Assembly: GCA_046331175.1 (NCBI GenBank)
Contig: JAXLRI010000003.1
Coordinates: forward strand, 186,001-250,000
Direction of reading: 5' to 3'
Origin: JAWKIW01 sp046331175
GTDB taxonomy: Bacteria; Actinomycetota; Acidimicrobiia; Acidimicrobiales; Acidimicrobilacustridaceae
DNA: 64,000 bases
Shown in pieces: positions 10,754 to 20,278 of the stretch (positions are counted from its first letter, which is position 1; every line of letters begins with the position of its first letter). Both the position numbers and the translations under genes were made by a program. The notes beneath the pieces were generated by a model that saw nothing but the letters and a program-made list of their open reading frames with translations, was not told where the DNA came from and ran no database searches.

Positions 10754-11224
10754 ATGGGTCGTTGGAGTCGAGACGAGCTCGAGGACGCCTTCGAGCAGTA
10801 CCAGCGGGCGGCCCTGGTGGCGGGCACCACCGGCGACTGGAACGGCTGGGCCGACCTGTTCACCGAGGACGCCACCTACGTCGAGCACCACTACGGCACG
10901 TTCGGCGGGCGGGAGGCCATCCGCCGGTGGATCACCGAGACGATGTCCACCTGGCCGGGTTCGGACATGCCCCACTTCCCGGTCGAGTGGCACGTGATCG
11001 ACGAGGAGCGCGGCTGGGTCGTCTGCCAGGTGTGGAACCGCATGGTCGACCCCGGTGACGGGTCGTGCCACCAGGCCTACAACTTCACCCTCCTCAAGTA
11101 CGCCGGCCGCGGTCAGTGGAGCTACGAGGAGGACATCTACAACCCCGCCGCCTTCGCCACCATGATCACGACCTGGAGCGAGACCAAGGCCCGCCTCGAC
11201 GCGGCCGGCTCCGGCGACGCCTGA
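10754..11224 (+). CDS. SnoaL-like / NTF2-fold protein
   Basis: A 156-residue protein with the SnoaL-like polyketide-cyclase/steroid-isomerase fold. Features are FEQYQRAALVAGTTGDWNGW, LFTEDATYVEHHYGTFGGRE, AIRRWITETM and a C-terminal YEEDIYNPAAFATMI helix. Such small cone-shaped proteins bind hydrophobic ligands; many are annotated only as nuclear transport factor 2 family. The ATG at 10754 follows GAGAGGAG. It begins 33 bases after the glycosidase stop. The reaction is unknown. Confidence 0.78.
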   Translation: MGRWSRDELEDAFEQYQRAALVAGTTGDWNGWADLFTEDATYVEHHYGTFGGREAIRRWITETMSTWPGSDMPHFPVEWHVIDEERGWVVCQVWNRMVDPGDGSCHQAYNFTLLKYAGRGQWSYEEDIYNPAAFATMITTWSETKARLDAAGSGDA

Positions 11225-11329
11225 GCACCGGCCGACGCGGGCCCGTTCGGCTGCGATCAACTCCCGGTCGGGGGTGGGGCGGGGCCCTATGCTCCGAGCA
11301 CCGGCGGAGCGATCGAGAGGGGACCGAGC

Positions 11330-13900
11330 GTGCTCGAGCGACTGGGGAGGGGCGCGGCCCGCCGCCACTGGTGGGTGATCGGTGCCTGGCTCGTGCTGGC
11401 CGTCGTGATCGGCGTCGCCGCCAAGGCCTCGGGGGGCACCACCCGCGATTCGTTCTCCATCCCGGGCGCGCCCTCCGACGAGGCGCTCCAGCTGTTCATC
11501 GAGAACGCCCCGGCCCTGGCCGCCCCGGGGGCGGTGGCGGTGTTCCACACGCCCAACGGCAAGGTCACCGATCCGGCCAACCAGGCCGCCATCGAGTCGT
11601 CGTTGGCCGCGCTCGGCAAGGTCCCGTCGGTCAGCTCGGTGTCGAACCCGTTCCAGGTCAACGCCGCGCTCCAGGCCATGGACCACGGCCAGCCGCTCAG
11701 CGAGCCCGTCCCGGGGACGAACGTGCCGCTCGACCGGCTGCTCGCCTCGCCGATCTCCGGCGACGGCCAGTTCGCGCAGGCCAGCCTCGTCTTCACCCAG
11801 GACTTCGACGCCATCCCGAAGGACGTCATCGCCCAGATGCAGCAGGCCGTGGCGCCGGCCACGCAGGCCGGCGTGCAGGTCGCCTTCGGTGGCGAGGTGG
11901 TCGACGCCCTGAACTCGGACAGCGGCGGGCTGTCGAAGTACGCCGACCTCATCGGCCTGGGCCTGGCCGTGATCATCCTGCTCGTGGCGCTCGGGTCGGT
12001 CACCGGCATGGCGGTGCCGCTGGTGAACGCGCTGTTCAGCCTCATGGTCTCGTCGATGGCCGTGGTGCTGCTCGAGTCGAGGTTCGAGATCGGGTCGGTG
12101 GCGCCGATCATCGCCACCACCATCGGTCTCGGCGTCGGCATCGACTACTCGCTGTTCATCGTCAGCCGCTACCGGCAGAACCTCGGTCGGGGCATGTCGG
12201 TCGAGGCGGCCGTCGGCAACGCCATCGCCACGTCGGGCTCGTCGGTGCTGTTCGCCGCCATCACCGTCTGCATCGCCCTCGTCGGGCTGTTCGTCATCGG
12301 CATCCCCTACATCACCTGGCTCGGGATCGTCGCCGCCCTCTTCGTGGCCGTGACGGTCTGCTCGGCGCTCACGCTGCTGCCGGCGGTGCTGGGGCTGCTC
12401 GGACCGAAGATCGACGCGCTGCGCCTCCCGTGGCACAAGCCGGCCGAGGAGGAGACCGACGAGGCGATGCGGGCGTCGTTCTCGGCCCGCTGGGCGGGGG
12501 CCATCGCCAAGCGCCCCGCCATCTTCACCGTGGTCACCCTCGTCATCCTGCTGGCGCTGGCCTTCCCGCTGCTGCACATCGACCTCGGCATGCCCGACGA
12601 CTCGTCGGCGCCGTCGGGCAGCACCCAGCGCATCGCCTTCGACCAGCAGACCAAGGCGTTCGGCGCCGGTTCGACCGGTCCGCTGCTGCTCGTCGTCCAG
12701 CTCCAAGGTGCCCCGGCCGGGCCGGCCACCGGCACCTCGGGGACGACGGTCGGCACCGCCGCCGCCTCGACGGCTACAACCCCCACCACCGCCACCTCGG
12801 TCGCCCCGCCCTCCACCCCGGTCGCCCCGGCGGCCGCGCCCACGACGGCCGCGCCGGGCGCACCGACCACCGCGGCCGCCCCCACCACGGCCCCGGCGAC
12901 GCCGACCACGAGCGTGCCCACCTCGGCGTCGACGCCGGGCACGGCCACCAACGTGTCGTCGGCGTGCGGTGCCGGCTCGAAGGCCGCCGTCACGCCCACC
13001 CAGCCCCAGGAGCAGGCGCTGCTGGCCCTCGGCGGTGCCCTGCTGAACACCTCCGGCGTGCAGCGGGTCACCCCGGTCGGCGTGTGCGGCAACGTCTTCG
13101 TCCTCGCCGTCACGCCCACCACCGGGCCGAGCGAGGGCGCCACCAAGGACCTCGTCAACGACCTGCGGGCCACCGTCATCCCCAAGGCGCTCAACGGCAC
13201 CGCCATCGCCCCGTCGGCGGTGCTGGTCGGTGGGCAGACCGCCATCCTCATCGACCTCGTCGCCCAGGTGCAGGCCCGGATCCTGTGGTTCATCGGGATG
13301 GTCCTGCTGCTCGCCTTCCTCTTGCTGATGATGGTGTTCCGGTCGCTCTACGTCCCGCTGAACGCCGCCATCATGAACCTGCTGTCGATCGGGGCCTCGC
13401 TGGGCCTGCTCGTGGCGGTGTTCCAGGAGGGCTGGGGAGCATCGATCATCGGGGTCAACCAGAAGATCGCCATCGTCGCGGTCGTGCCGGTGATGATGTT
13501 CGCCGTCCTGTTCGGGCTGTCGATGGACTACGAGGTCTTCCTGCTCTCCCGCATCCGGGAGGAGTACGACCGCAGCGGCGACAGCCGCGACGCGGTGGTC
13601 GCCGGCCTCGGTCACACGGCCCGGGTCATCACCGCCGCCGCCCTCATCATGATCAGCGTGTTCGGCTTCTCGGCGGTCAACCCCAACGAGACGGTGAAGA
13701 TGATCGGGTTCGGCATGGCTGCCGCCGTGCTCATCGACGCCACGATCGTGCGGATGATGCTGGTGCCGGCGTCGATGGAGCTGGTGGGCAAGGCCTGCTG
13801 GTGGTTCCCGTCCTGGCTCGACGAGCTGCTGCCCCGCATCAACCTCGAGGGCTCCGAGAGCTCCGAGGGTGGCGACGGGGACGAGCCCGGCGCCGGGTGA
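11330..13900 (+). CDS. MMPL family (RND superfamily) transporter
   Basis: An 856-residue membrane protein with 12 predicted helices in two halves, each with a large extracytoplasmic loop. The Asp-Tyr pairs that relay protons in MmpL3 are present: GVGIDYSLFIVSRYR in helix 4 and GLSMDYEVFLLSRIREEY in helix 10. MMPL proteins export lipids or other hydrophobic molecules at the cost of the proton gradient. The second loop carries an insertion of about 65 residues (near 12,730-12,960) of Thr, Ala, Pro and Ser only. The GTG at 11330 follows GAGAGGGGACC, with a TATGCT box at 11288-11293 as probable -10. It ends base to base with the convergent methyltransferase gene. The cargo is unknown. Confidence 0.9.
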   Translation: MLERLGRGAARRHWWVIGAWLVLAVVIGVAAKASGGTTRDSFSIPGAPSDEALQLFIENAPALAAPGAVAVFHTPNGKVTDPANQAAIESSLAALGKVPSVSSVSNPFQVNAALQAMDHGQPLSEPVPGTNVPLDRLLASPISGDGQFAQASLVFTQDFDAIPKDVIAQMQQAVAPATQAGVQVAFGGEVVDALNSDSGGLSKYADLIGLGLAVIILLVALGSVTGMAVPLVNALFSLMVSSMAVVLLESRFEIGSVAPIIATTIGLGVGIDYSLFIVSRYRQNLGRGMSVEAAVGNAIATSGSSVLFAAITVCIALVGLFVIGIPYITWLGIVAALFVAVTVCSALTLLPAVLGLLGPKIDALRLPWHKPAEEETDEAMRASFSARWAGAIAKRPAIFTVVTLVILLALAFPLLHIDLGMPDDSSAPSGSTQRIAFDQQTKAFGAGSTGPLLLVVQLQGAPAGPATGTSGTTVGTAAASTATTPTTATSVAPPSTPVAPAAAPTTAAPGAPTTAAAPTTAPATPTTSVPTSASTPGTATNVSSACGAGSKAAVTPTQPQEQALLALGGALLNTSGVQRVTPVGVCGNVFVLAVTPTTGPSEGATKDLVNDLRATVIPKALNGTAIAPSAVLVGGQTAILIDLVAQVQARILWFIGMVLLLAFLLLMMVFRSLYVPLNAAIMNLLSIGASLGLLVAVFQEGWGASIIGVNQKIAIVAVVPVMMFAVLFGLSMDYEVFLLSRIREEYDRSGDSRDAVVAGLGHTARVITAAALIMISVFGFSAVNPNETVKMIGFGMAAAVLIDATIVRMMLVPASMELVGKACWWFPSWLDELLPRINLEGSESSEGGDGDEPGAG

Positions 13901-14401
13901 TCAGGCGGCCCGGTCGACCCGCAGGTAGAGGTCGCCGCGGCCCTGGTTGGCGGTGACCGCCCAACCGGCCGCGTCCCAGCCCCGCACCACCGCCAGCACG
14001 TCGGCGGCCTCGACGTTGGCATAGTGCTCGCCCTCGCGGACGTCGAGGCCGTCGACCGCCGAGTGCGGGGCCCGCGGCGGGGCGGCGCACGTCATCAGCA
14101 GCACGCCACCGACGGCGGTGGCGGACCACATGGTGGCGAGGATGTCGCGCCAGGCGGGGGCGTGCTCGAGGACCTCGGCGCACACGACCACGTCGTAGGT
14201 GCGGGGTGGCACCCAGGAGGCGGCGTCGGCGACCTCGTCGACCCCCGGCCCGGCCGCCAGGTCGATGCCGTGGTAGCTGGCGGCCCCGGCGAACAGGGGT
14301 CGGACCGATCCGTTGATGTCGAGGCTGCCGACCTCGAGGACGTCGACGGCCGGGCGGCCGGCCACCTGGGCGGCGATCCACTCGAAGACCTGCACGTGCA
14401 C
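13901..14401 (-). CDS. Class I SAM-dependent methyltransferase (type 11)
   Basis: A 166-residue small methyltransferase. Motif I is VLEVGSLDINGSVRPLF, motif II ends in YHGIDLAAG, and VVVCAEVLEHAPAWRDIL is the motif IV region. A C-terminal strand (GDLYLRVDRAA) closes the sheet. GTG start at 14401, 16 bases after the stop of the dual-SGNH acyltransferase, so the two form an operon. By association it may modify the same surface glycan or metabolite, which is an inference. Its stop touches the stop of the convergent MMPL gene. Confidence 0.82.
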   Translation of the reverse strand: MHVQVFEWIAAQVAGRPAVDVLEVGSLDINGSVRPLFAGAASYHGIDLAAGPGVDEVADAASWVPPRTYDVVVCAEVLEHAPAWRDILATMWSATAVGGVLLMTCAAPPRAPHSAVDGLDVREGEHYANVEAADVLAVVRGWDAAGWAVTANQGRGDLYLRVDRAA

Positions 14402-14417
14402 GGGCGGGCTCCGCGTC

Positions 14418-17222
14418 CTAGGCCGAGGCGCCCGACCGCTCGAGGTCGACGAGCTGGTCGTAGAGCCAATCGGTGACGATGCGCACGGCGCCGTCGGCGG
14501 TGAAGTGGACGCCGTCGATGCGGTAGTCCTCGTCCATCACCCCGCCAGGGAAGGTGGTGGCGTACTCGTCGAGGGCCAGCACCCGCATCCAGGGGCGGCT
14601 GGCGGCCACCTCCCGCGCGATCTCGCTCTGGCGCTTCTGGCGGGCGGGATCGCTGGCGGGGTAGGGGTCGGCCGGGCGGGGCCGGTCGGTCTTGCCCAGC
14701 TCGATCTGCGGATAGGCCAGCCAGGCCACCTTGGCGCCGGTGCTGTGCACGACGTCGGCGTAGGCGGCGAACTCCTTGCGGAGGTAGTCGTCGTAGACGG
14801 GGTCGCCGGGAGCTCGCCACTGGTCGTCGCCGGGCAGGCGCCGATCGGTGAGGTCCCACATGGCGGTGGTGACCACGACGACGTCGGGCCGTTCCTTCTG
14901 CAGGAACGTGGGCATCTCGTCGGCCCAGGCCGCGCACTCCTTGGGGACCGTCTCCACCTTGTTCTTGTTCTTGCGCTCGCCGCCCCGGCCGATGCCGCAG
15001 CCGATGCTGGCGGTGTTGAGGGGCACGACCTTGCCGGTGGCGTCGTGGAAGCCGGCGAACCCGAACGCGAAGGCGAGGCCGGCCGAGTCGCCGACGGTCA
15101 TCACCCGCATGGGTGTGGTGGCCGCAGCGGGCTGGCCCTGCACGGCGCCGGTGCTGCCGGTGGTGCCCGTGCCGCCGGCCCCGTCAGCGTGGGCGGCCCG
15201 CCAGTCCTCGTCGTAGGCCCCCACGATCTCGTCGGCCAGCCAGCGGCGGGCCACCTCGCGCGAGGTCTCGAGCCCGAAGTGCACGCCGTCGGGCCGCAGG
15301 CGGGTGTCGTCACCGGAGTTCACGAGCCACGACGACAGGTCGATCACCCGCACCTTCCCGGGGCGCAGCGCGGGCAGCTCGTTGACCAGCTCGTTGTAGC
15401 GCTTGGCCCGCTTCGGGTCGGCGCCGGGGCCTCGCTCCTTGAGCGGGTCCTTGCCCGGCTCGGCGAGCATGGGCGGCAGGGTCATCCACATGACCTCGGC
15501 GCCGTCGGCCGAGAGCAGGTCGACCGCGGCCAGCATCTCCTTGCGGAGGTAGTCGTCGAAGACCGGGTCGCCCACGGCCCGCCACTGCGTGTCGCCCGGC
15601 AGCTTGCGGTCGACGACCTCCCACGGGCCGACCTGGACGATGGCGATGTTGGGCTGGCCGGCGTCGATGGCGGCCTTCCAGGTGGTGCCCCAGTTGTTGC
15701 ACTTGGCCTCGATGGGGCCCTGGCCCTTGGTGTCGCGCCGCTCGCCGTAGCGGGACACGCTGCAGCCGAGCTCGGTCACGCCGGACACCACATCGGCCTT
15801 GCCCGTGTCGACCAGCTCGGCCGACAGGCCCAGACCGGTCATGAGCGCGGTCGAGTCGCCGAACACCGACACCCGGGGCTTCGGCGGCGTGAGCGACGCC
15901 GGGTCGGGTGGTGGCGGGGGAGGGGGGTTGTTGGTGGTGATCTGGGCCAGGCGCTCCTGGGCCGACTCGAAGTCGACCGCCGGGGCCGGGGCGGTGATGG
16001 TGATGGCGACCACCGACACGGCGATGGCGCCGGCGGCGAAGGGGGCCAACATGATCGGCCGGCGGCCGAAGAGCCTGCTGCCGCGGCGGATGGGCATCTC
16101 GAGGAACCGGTACGAGAGCAGGGAGACCGCCAAGGTCGCCGCCATCTGCACCGCGAACAGGGCCCACCCCGACAGGCCGGTGCGGTTGCCGTCGAGGAAC
16201 AGGAAGATCGGCCAGTGGTACAGGTAGACGCCGTAGGAGATCTGGCCCAGCCACCGCAGCGGCTTCACCGACAGGATCGCCTGCACCGGCCCCTTCGGGA
16301 GCAGGGCGGCCAGGATGATCAGCGCCGACAGCAGCGCGTACCCGAAGAACCCGCCCTTGTAGAGCCAGGCCGACTCCTGGGCGGTGGTGGTCATCAGGGC
16401 GATCGCCCCGACGAGCGCCGCCATGCCCACCCAGGCGAGCACCGCCTGCAGCCCTCGCCGGTGGGCGATGCGGTAGGTCACCTTGTGGTCGTTGAGCAGG
16501 ACGGCGAGGAGGACGCCGACGAGCAGCTCGGCGGCCCGGGTGTCGGTGCCGTAGTAGATGCGGTCGACCGAGAAGCCGAGCACGAACGGCAGCGCGACCG
16601 AGATGGCGGTGAGGACCCCGATGATGGCGCCGAACTTGGCCCGTGAGAACCCGGCGACCTTCAGCAGCCCGTAGGCCACCAGGGGGTAGAAGAGGTAGAA
16701 CTGCTCCTCGATCGCCAGGCTCCAGAAGTGCTGGATGGGCGAGGGCGCCGAGAAGAGCTGCGCGTACGACTGGCCGCTCAGCACGAACCGCCAGTTGGCC
16801 ACGTAGAGCAGGCCCGAAAGGACGTCGCCGGCGAGGTTCTTGCGCTGCACGGCGTCGGCGGCGATCAGGCCGAACAGCGTGGCCAGCGCCAGCGCGGCCA
16901 GGGCGGCGGGCATCAGCCGCCGGAAGCGCCGGATCCAGAACGCCTTCAGGTCGACGCTGCCCGTGGCGGCGCGCTCCGCGAAGAGCAGGGACGTGATGAG
17001 GAAGCCCGACAGCGTGAAGAACGTGGACACGCCCAGGTAGCCGCCGACCGCCCAACCGAACCCGGCGTGGAACACCAGCACCGCCACCACCGCCAGCCCG
17101 CGCACGCCGTCGAGGCCCGGGAAGTAGGGCAGGTAGGCGCCGCTGGCGCGAGGCGCCGGCGCCGCCTCGGTGGGCGGCTCCGGGAACAGCTCGGGCTCGG
17201 GCTTGGCTTCGGTGACCGCCAC
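14418..17222 (-). CDS. Acyltransferase-3 membrane protein fused to two SGNH domains
   Basis: A 934-residue protein of the OafA/OafB type. Residues about 30-380 are an acyltransferase-3 domain with ten membrane helices: VLVFHAGFGWAVGGYLGV carries the conserved His and FWIRRFRRLMPA the Arg-rich turn. An extra helix lies at about 392-412, then a Pro-rich linker. Two complete SGNH hydrolase/transferase domains follow. The first has GDS at 455-457 and DGVH at 645-648; the second has GDS at 711-713 and DGVH at 903-906. Both share LPGDxQWRA followed by DPVxDDYLRKE, so they arose by duplication. Known relatives move acetyl groups onto cell-surface sugars. The GTG at 17222 is chosen; GAGGAG lies 13 bases upstream. 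Two SGNH copies are unusual, since relatives normally have one. Confidence 0.88.
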   Translation of the reverse strand: MAVTEAKPEPELFPEPPTEAAPAPRASGAYLPYFPGLDGVRGLAVVAVLVFHAGFGWAVGGYLGVSTFFTLSGFLITSLLFAERAATGSVDLKAFWIRRFRRLMPAALAALALATLFGLIAADAVQRKNLAGDVLSGLLYVANWRFVLSGQSYAQLFSAPSPIQHFWSLAIEEQFYLFYPLVAYGLLKVAGFSRAKFGAIIGVLTAISVALPFVLGFSVDRIYYGTDTRAAELLVGVLLAVLLNDHKVTYRIAHRRGLQAVLAWVGMAALVGAIALMTTTAQESAWLYKGGFFGYALLSALIILAALLPKGPVQAILSVKPLRWLGQISYGVYLYHWPIFLFLDGNRTGLSGWALFAVQMAATLAVSLLSYRFLEMPIRRGSRLFGRRPIMLAPFAAGAIAVSVVAITITAPAPAVDFESAQERLAQITTNNPPPPPPPDPASLTPPKPRVSVFGDSTALMTGLGLSAELVDTGKADVVSGVTELGCSVSRYGERRDTKGQGPIEAKCNNWGTTWKAAIDAGQPNIAIVQVGPWEVVDRKLPGDTQWRAVGDPVFDDYLRKEMLAAVDLLSADGAEVMWMTLPPMLAEPGKDPLKERGPGADPKRAKRYNELVNELPALRPGKVRVIDLSSWLVNSGDDTRLRPDGVHFGLETSREVARRWLADEIVGAYDEDWRAAHADGAGGTGTTGSTGAVQGQPAAATTPMRVMTVGDSAGLAFAFGFAGFHDATGKVVPLNTASIGCGIGRGGERKNKNKVETVPKECAAWADEMPTFLQKERPDVVVVTTAMWDLTDRRLPGDDQWRAPGDPVYDDYLRKEFAAYADVVHSTGAKVAWLAYPQIELGKTDRPRPADPYPASDPARQKRQSEIAREVAASRPWMRVLALDEYATTFPGGVMDEDYRIDGVHFTADGAVRIVTDWLYDQLVDLERSGASA

Positions 17223-17560
17223 GGGCGGGGTACGGCTCCTCGTCGGTCGCGTCGGGCGCGCGGCTCGCCGCCCACAGCCGGGGGCGACGCGACATCGTAC
17301 CCGGGCACCCCTTGCGGAGCAGGTCACCGGCGGGTCGGAGATGTCGGTGGAAGTGCAGGTCAGCGATGGTGCCGGCGACGGTGGGGGGTCGGGTCGCCAC
17401 CGAGCGCCGATCCGGTCCGCGGGCCGATCGCGGGCGGACCGACGGAGGACCGGCGGCGGTCCGCGGCTGGCGTGGCTCGGCCGGCGACCACCGGCTTTCC
17501 GGCGCCCCCGGCCACGACTTACGATGTCAGTCCTCACCGAGCGACCAGGGGGACCGTCCG
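17223..17560. other. Intergenic region between divergent acyltransferase and acyl-CoA dehydrogenase genes (338 bp)
   Basis: I see no gene, RNA or clear operator here. A TACGAT hexamer at 17520-17525, about 35 bases before the dehydrogenase ATG, could be its -10. AGGGGGA just before the ATG is its ribosome-binding site. Confidence 0.5.
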
Positions 17561-18799
17561 ATGTTCGAGTGGAACGACGAGCAGAAGATGCTGCGCGACG
17601 CCGTGCGCCAGTTCATCGAGAAGGAGGTCGTCCCCCACCAGGAGGAGCTCGAGCACGGCGACCTGCCGCCCTACGACATCCTCCGGAGCCTCTTCTCCAC
17701 CTTCGGCATGGACGTCATGGCGCGCGAAGGCTTCAAGAAGCGCATCGAGTTCGAGAAGCTCGTGGCCGACGCCGAGGCCAAGGGCGAGGAGCCGCCGGCC
17801 AAGGCCGAGCGCAGCGGCGGCATGGACCCGTCGTTCACCATGCTCCCGATCATCGAGCTGTGCCGCTACTGCCCCGGCATGGTCACCGCCATGGGCGTGT
17901 CGATGGGCCTCACCGCGGCGGCGATCTCGTCGCGGGGAACGATCGCCCAGAAGGAGCGCTGGGTCCCCGAGCTGCTCACCCTCGAGAAGATCGGCGCCTG
18001 GGCCATCACCGAGCCCAACTCGGGCTCCGATGCGTTCGGCTCGATGAAGTCCACCGCCCGACGCGACGGCGACGAGTACCTGCTGAACGGCTCGAAGACC
18101 TTCATCACCAACGGTCCCTACGCCGACACGATCGTGTTCATCTGCAAGCTCGACGAGGGCAACCCGCCCGAGGAGCGCAAGATCCTGTCGTTCGTCCTCG
18201 ACTCGGGGATGCCCGGCCTCGAGCAGTCCAAGCCGCTGCGCAAGATGGGCATGCACTCGTCGCCCACGGGCGAGCTGTTCCTCTCCGACGTGCGGGTCGG
18301 CATCGATCGCCTCATCGGCGAGACCGAGGACGTGCCGTCGGGCGGCCGCGAGGGCGCCAAGGACACGTTCTCGATGGAGCGCTCCGGTGTGGCCGCCATG
18401 TCGCTCGGCATCATCGAGCAGTGCCTCGAGCTGAGCGTCGACTACGCCAAGAACCGCGTGCAGTTCGGCCAGCCCATCGGAAACTTCCAGCTGATCCAGG
18501 AGAAGCTGGCCCGCATGGAGGTGCACCGGCTCAACGTGCAGAACCTCGTGTTCCGCTACATCGAGATGAGCCAGGCCGGCAAGGGCCTCACCCTGGCCGA
18601 GGCATCGGCCATGAAGCTGTACTCGGCCCGGGCCGCCACCGAGGTGGCCATGGAGGCCGTCCAGCTGTTCGGCGGCAACGGCTACATGGCCGAGTTCAAG
18701 GTCGAGCAGCTCGCCCGCGACGCCAAGGTCCTGCAGATCTACGCCGGTACCGACGAGATCCAGATCACCCACATCGCCAAGGACCTCCTCCGCCGATAG
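17561..18799 (+). CDS. Acyl-CoA dehydrogenase (FadE type)
   Basis: A 412-residue flavoenzyme that forms an alpha,beta double bond in an acyl-CoA and passes electrons to ETF. The family blocks are complete: WAITEPNSGSDAFGSM and DEYLLNGSKTFITNGPYAD around the FAD, CLELSVDYAKNRVQFGQPIGNFQLIQ, VQLFGGNGYMAEF and IYAGTDEIQITHIAKDLLR. In the last block the usual catalytic Glu of YEGT is Ala. A Glu instead stands in FSMERSGVAAMS, where the isovaleryl- and long-chain enzymes keep their base. An insertion (about residues 67-92) of charged residues is unusual. The ATG at 17561 follows AGGGGGA. The chain-length preference is unknown. Confidence 0.9.
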   Translation: MFEWNDEQKMLRDAVRQFIEKEVVPHQEELEHGDLPPYDILRSLFSTFGMDVMAREGFKKRIEFEKLVADAEAKGEEPPAKAERSGGMDPSFTMLPIIELCRYCPGMVTAMGVSMGLTAAAISSRGTIAQKERWVPELLTLEKIGAWAITEPNSGSDAFGSMKSTARRDGDEYLLNGSKTFITNGPYADTIVFICKLDEGNPPEERKILSFVLDSGMPGLEQSKPLRKMGMHSSPTGELFLSDVRVGIDRLIGETEDVPSGGREGAKDTFSMERSGVAAMSLGIIEQCLELSVDYAKNRVQFGQPIGNFQLIQEKLARMEVHRLNVQNLVFRYIEMSQAGKGLTLAEASAMKLYSARAATEVAMEAVQLFGGNGYMAEFKVEQLARDAKVLQIYAGTDEIQITHIAKDLLRR

Positions 18800-18838
18800 C
18801 CCCTGTCGGATCTCGGGCCGGGTGGAAGCGGGGCGTCC

Positions 18839-20278
18839 TCACGGCCAGCGCCAGCGCAGGTCGGCACCGTTCTCGGGGTCCACGAACCGCACGAGGGCGC
18901 GCTCGGGACGCACCCCGGGCGCAGTGAAGTCCACCCGACCGCGCACGCACGAGCCCGGTGCCAGGACCGTCGAGGCCGGGAACGCCTGGGTGTCGCCAGC
19001 GTTCGGGCGGGAGAGGATCGTCGATCCCCCAGGGGTCGCCGGGATCGCGAAGCTCGGTGTGCCCACCACCTCGAGGTAGCTGCCCTCCGCGGAGAGCCGG
19101 AACTCGTCCGCACCGGCCGTGACCGACGTCGGGCCGGCACACACCTCGGCATCGACGGTGACGGCCAGCCCCAGCCGCACAGAGCTGCTGAGCAAGGGGT
19201 TCGGGTCGAGCGCGTGCACGGTCACCGAGGCGCCGGCCGGGTCGACCTGGGTCTGGCCGATCGGGACGGCGACGGGCGCCGGTCGGAACGGCGCGCCCTC
19301 GAACTCCGAGGTGACCTGGACCTCGGGTGCCACCACCGTGATCGCCAGCAACGACGCCGTGCCGAACCCGACGACCAGCGCGCCGACGACCCGACCCGAC
19401 GGCGCCGGTCGACGCAACGAGGCTGTGACACCGGCGCCGACGACACCGACGAAGGCGATGCCGCCACCCACCAGCGCGGCGCGGCGCACATCGTCGGCCA
19501 CCTCCTGCAGGAGTCCGGCGGGGCAGGTGACCCCGAACTCCCCCGGGACCCGGGTCATGAGACCGGGCGCCCCTTCGCGGACGCAGCGTCCGCCCCCGAG
19601 CTCGGGGGCCGTGCAGGCGAAGCACTTCACCGTGACCTGCCGCTGGACCAGGAAGACGACGCCGCTCAGGAAGGCGAGGGCGCACACGACCCACGCGCAC
19701 CCCACGAGAACGGAGGTGGGCCGTCCCTCGTGGTGGGCGCGCACGGCTGCGCCGACCAGCACCAGGCACGGCAGCGCAAGGAACGCCAGGACGACGAGGG
19801 CGAAGAACTGGCTGTCTCCGGCGTGTGGCTCGCGGGCGTTGCCGAGATCGTCGGTGAGGTGGAAGGCGGACCTGTCCAGCGCGCTCATGGCTGCCATGAA
19901 CGTGGCGAACAGGGCCATCGCCAGGCACATCAGGACGACCACGAGGAGGATGAGCGACTCCGTCTCCCTCCGTCGGGTCGGTGGCGGCGGGAGCCGCGGC
20001 GGAGGTGGGAGCCCCGGCGGAGCGAGCCACCGCCAGGTGCCGTTGGGCGCCTGCCACCAGCCGCTCGTCCGCGGGTCGCCGGCTCCGTCAGGCAGCTCGC
20101 CCGGTGGAGGGTCCGGGCCTGACCACGTCTCGGTCACGTAGACCCAGTGGTCCGACGTCCACACGGCGAAGGCCACGAACTCGTCGCCGTCCCACCACCC
20201 GAGCGTCCCGGCCGGCTCGTCGGGGACCAGCCGCCAGCCGACCGACGCCGTCGGTGCCGTTCCCGCCGGTTCGGCCAT
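18839..20278 (-). CDS. Multi-pass membrane protein with extracytoplasmic beta domain, unknown function
   Basis: A 479-residue protein I cannot name. The N-terminal part (1-100) is Trp- and Pro-rich, with GWWDGDEFVAFAVW and SGWWQAPNGTWRW units that resemble DUF2510/GYF-type small Trp motifs, then a poly-Pro linker. Membrane helices follow near 107-132, 158-180, 188-210, 265-290 and 300-318, with a Cys-containing loop (CFACTAPELGGGRCVREG) between the third and fourth. The C-terminal 150 residues (QVTSEFEGAPFRPAPVAVPI onward) look like an extracytoplasmic beta-sandwich similar to DUF4352-type domains. The ATG at 20278 follows GAGGAGG. It converges on the acyl-CoA dehydrogenase with 39 bases between. 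It looks slightly less GC-rich than its neighbours. Confidence 0.7.
   Translation of the reverse strand: MAEPAGTAPTASVGWRLVPDEPAGTLGWWDGDEFVAFAVWTSDHWVYVTETWSGPDPPPGELPDGAGDPRTSGWWQAPNGTWRWLAPPGLPPPPRLPPPPTRRRETESLILLVVVLMCLAMALFATFMAAMSALDRSAFHLTDDLGNAREPHAGDSQFFALVVLAFLALPCLVLVGAAVRAHHEGRPTSVLVGCAWVVCALAFLSGVVFLVQRQVTVKCFACTAPELGGGRCVREGAPGLMTRVPGEFGVTCPAGLLQEVADDVRRAALVGGGIAFVGVVGAGVTASLRRPAPSGRVVGALVVGFGTASLLAITVVAPEVQVTSEFEGAPFRPAPVAVPIGQTQVDPAGASVTVHALDPNPLLSSSVRLGLAVTVDAEVCAGPTSVTAGADEFRLSAEGSYLEVVGTPSFAIPATPGGSTILSRPNAGDTQAFPASTVLAPGSCVRGRVDFTAPGVRPERALVRFVDPENGADLRWRWP

Noticed and set aside
14313..16646. Long plus-strand frame antisense to the dual-SGNH acyltransferase.
   Set aside because: The minus strand carries complete family motifs. 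The plus-strand product has no recognisable domain and typical high-GC shadow composition.
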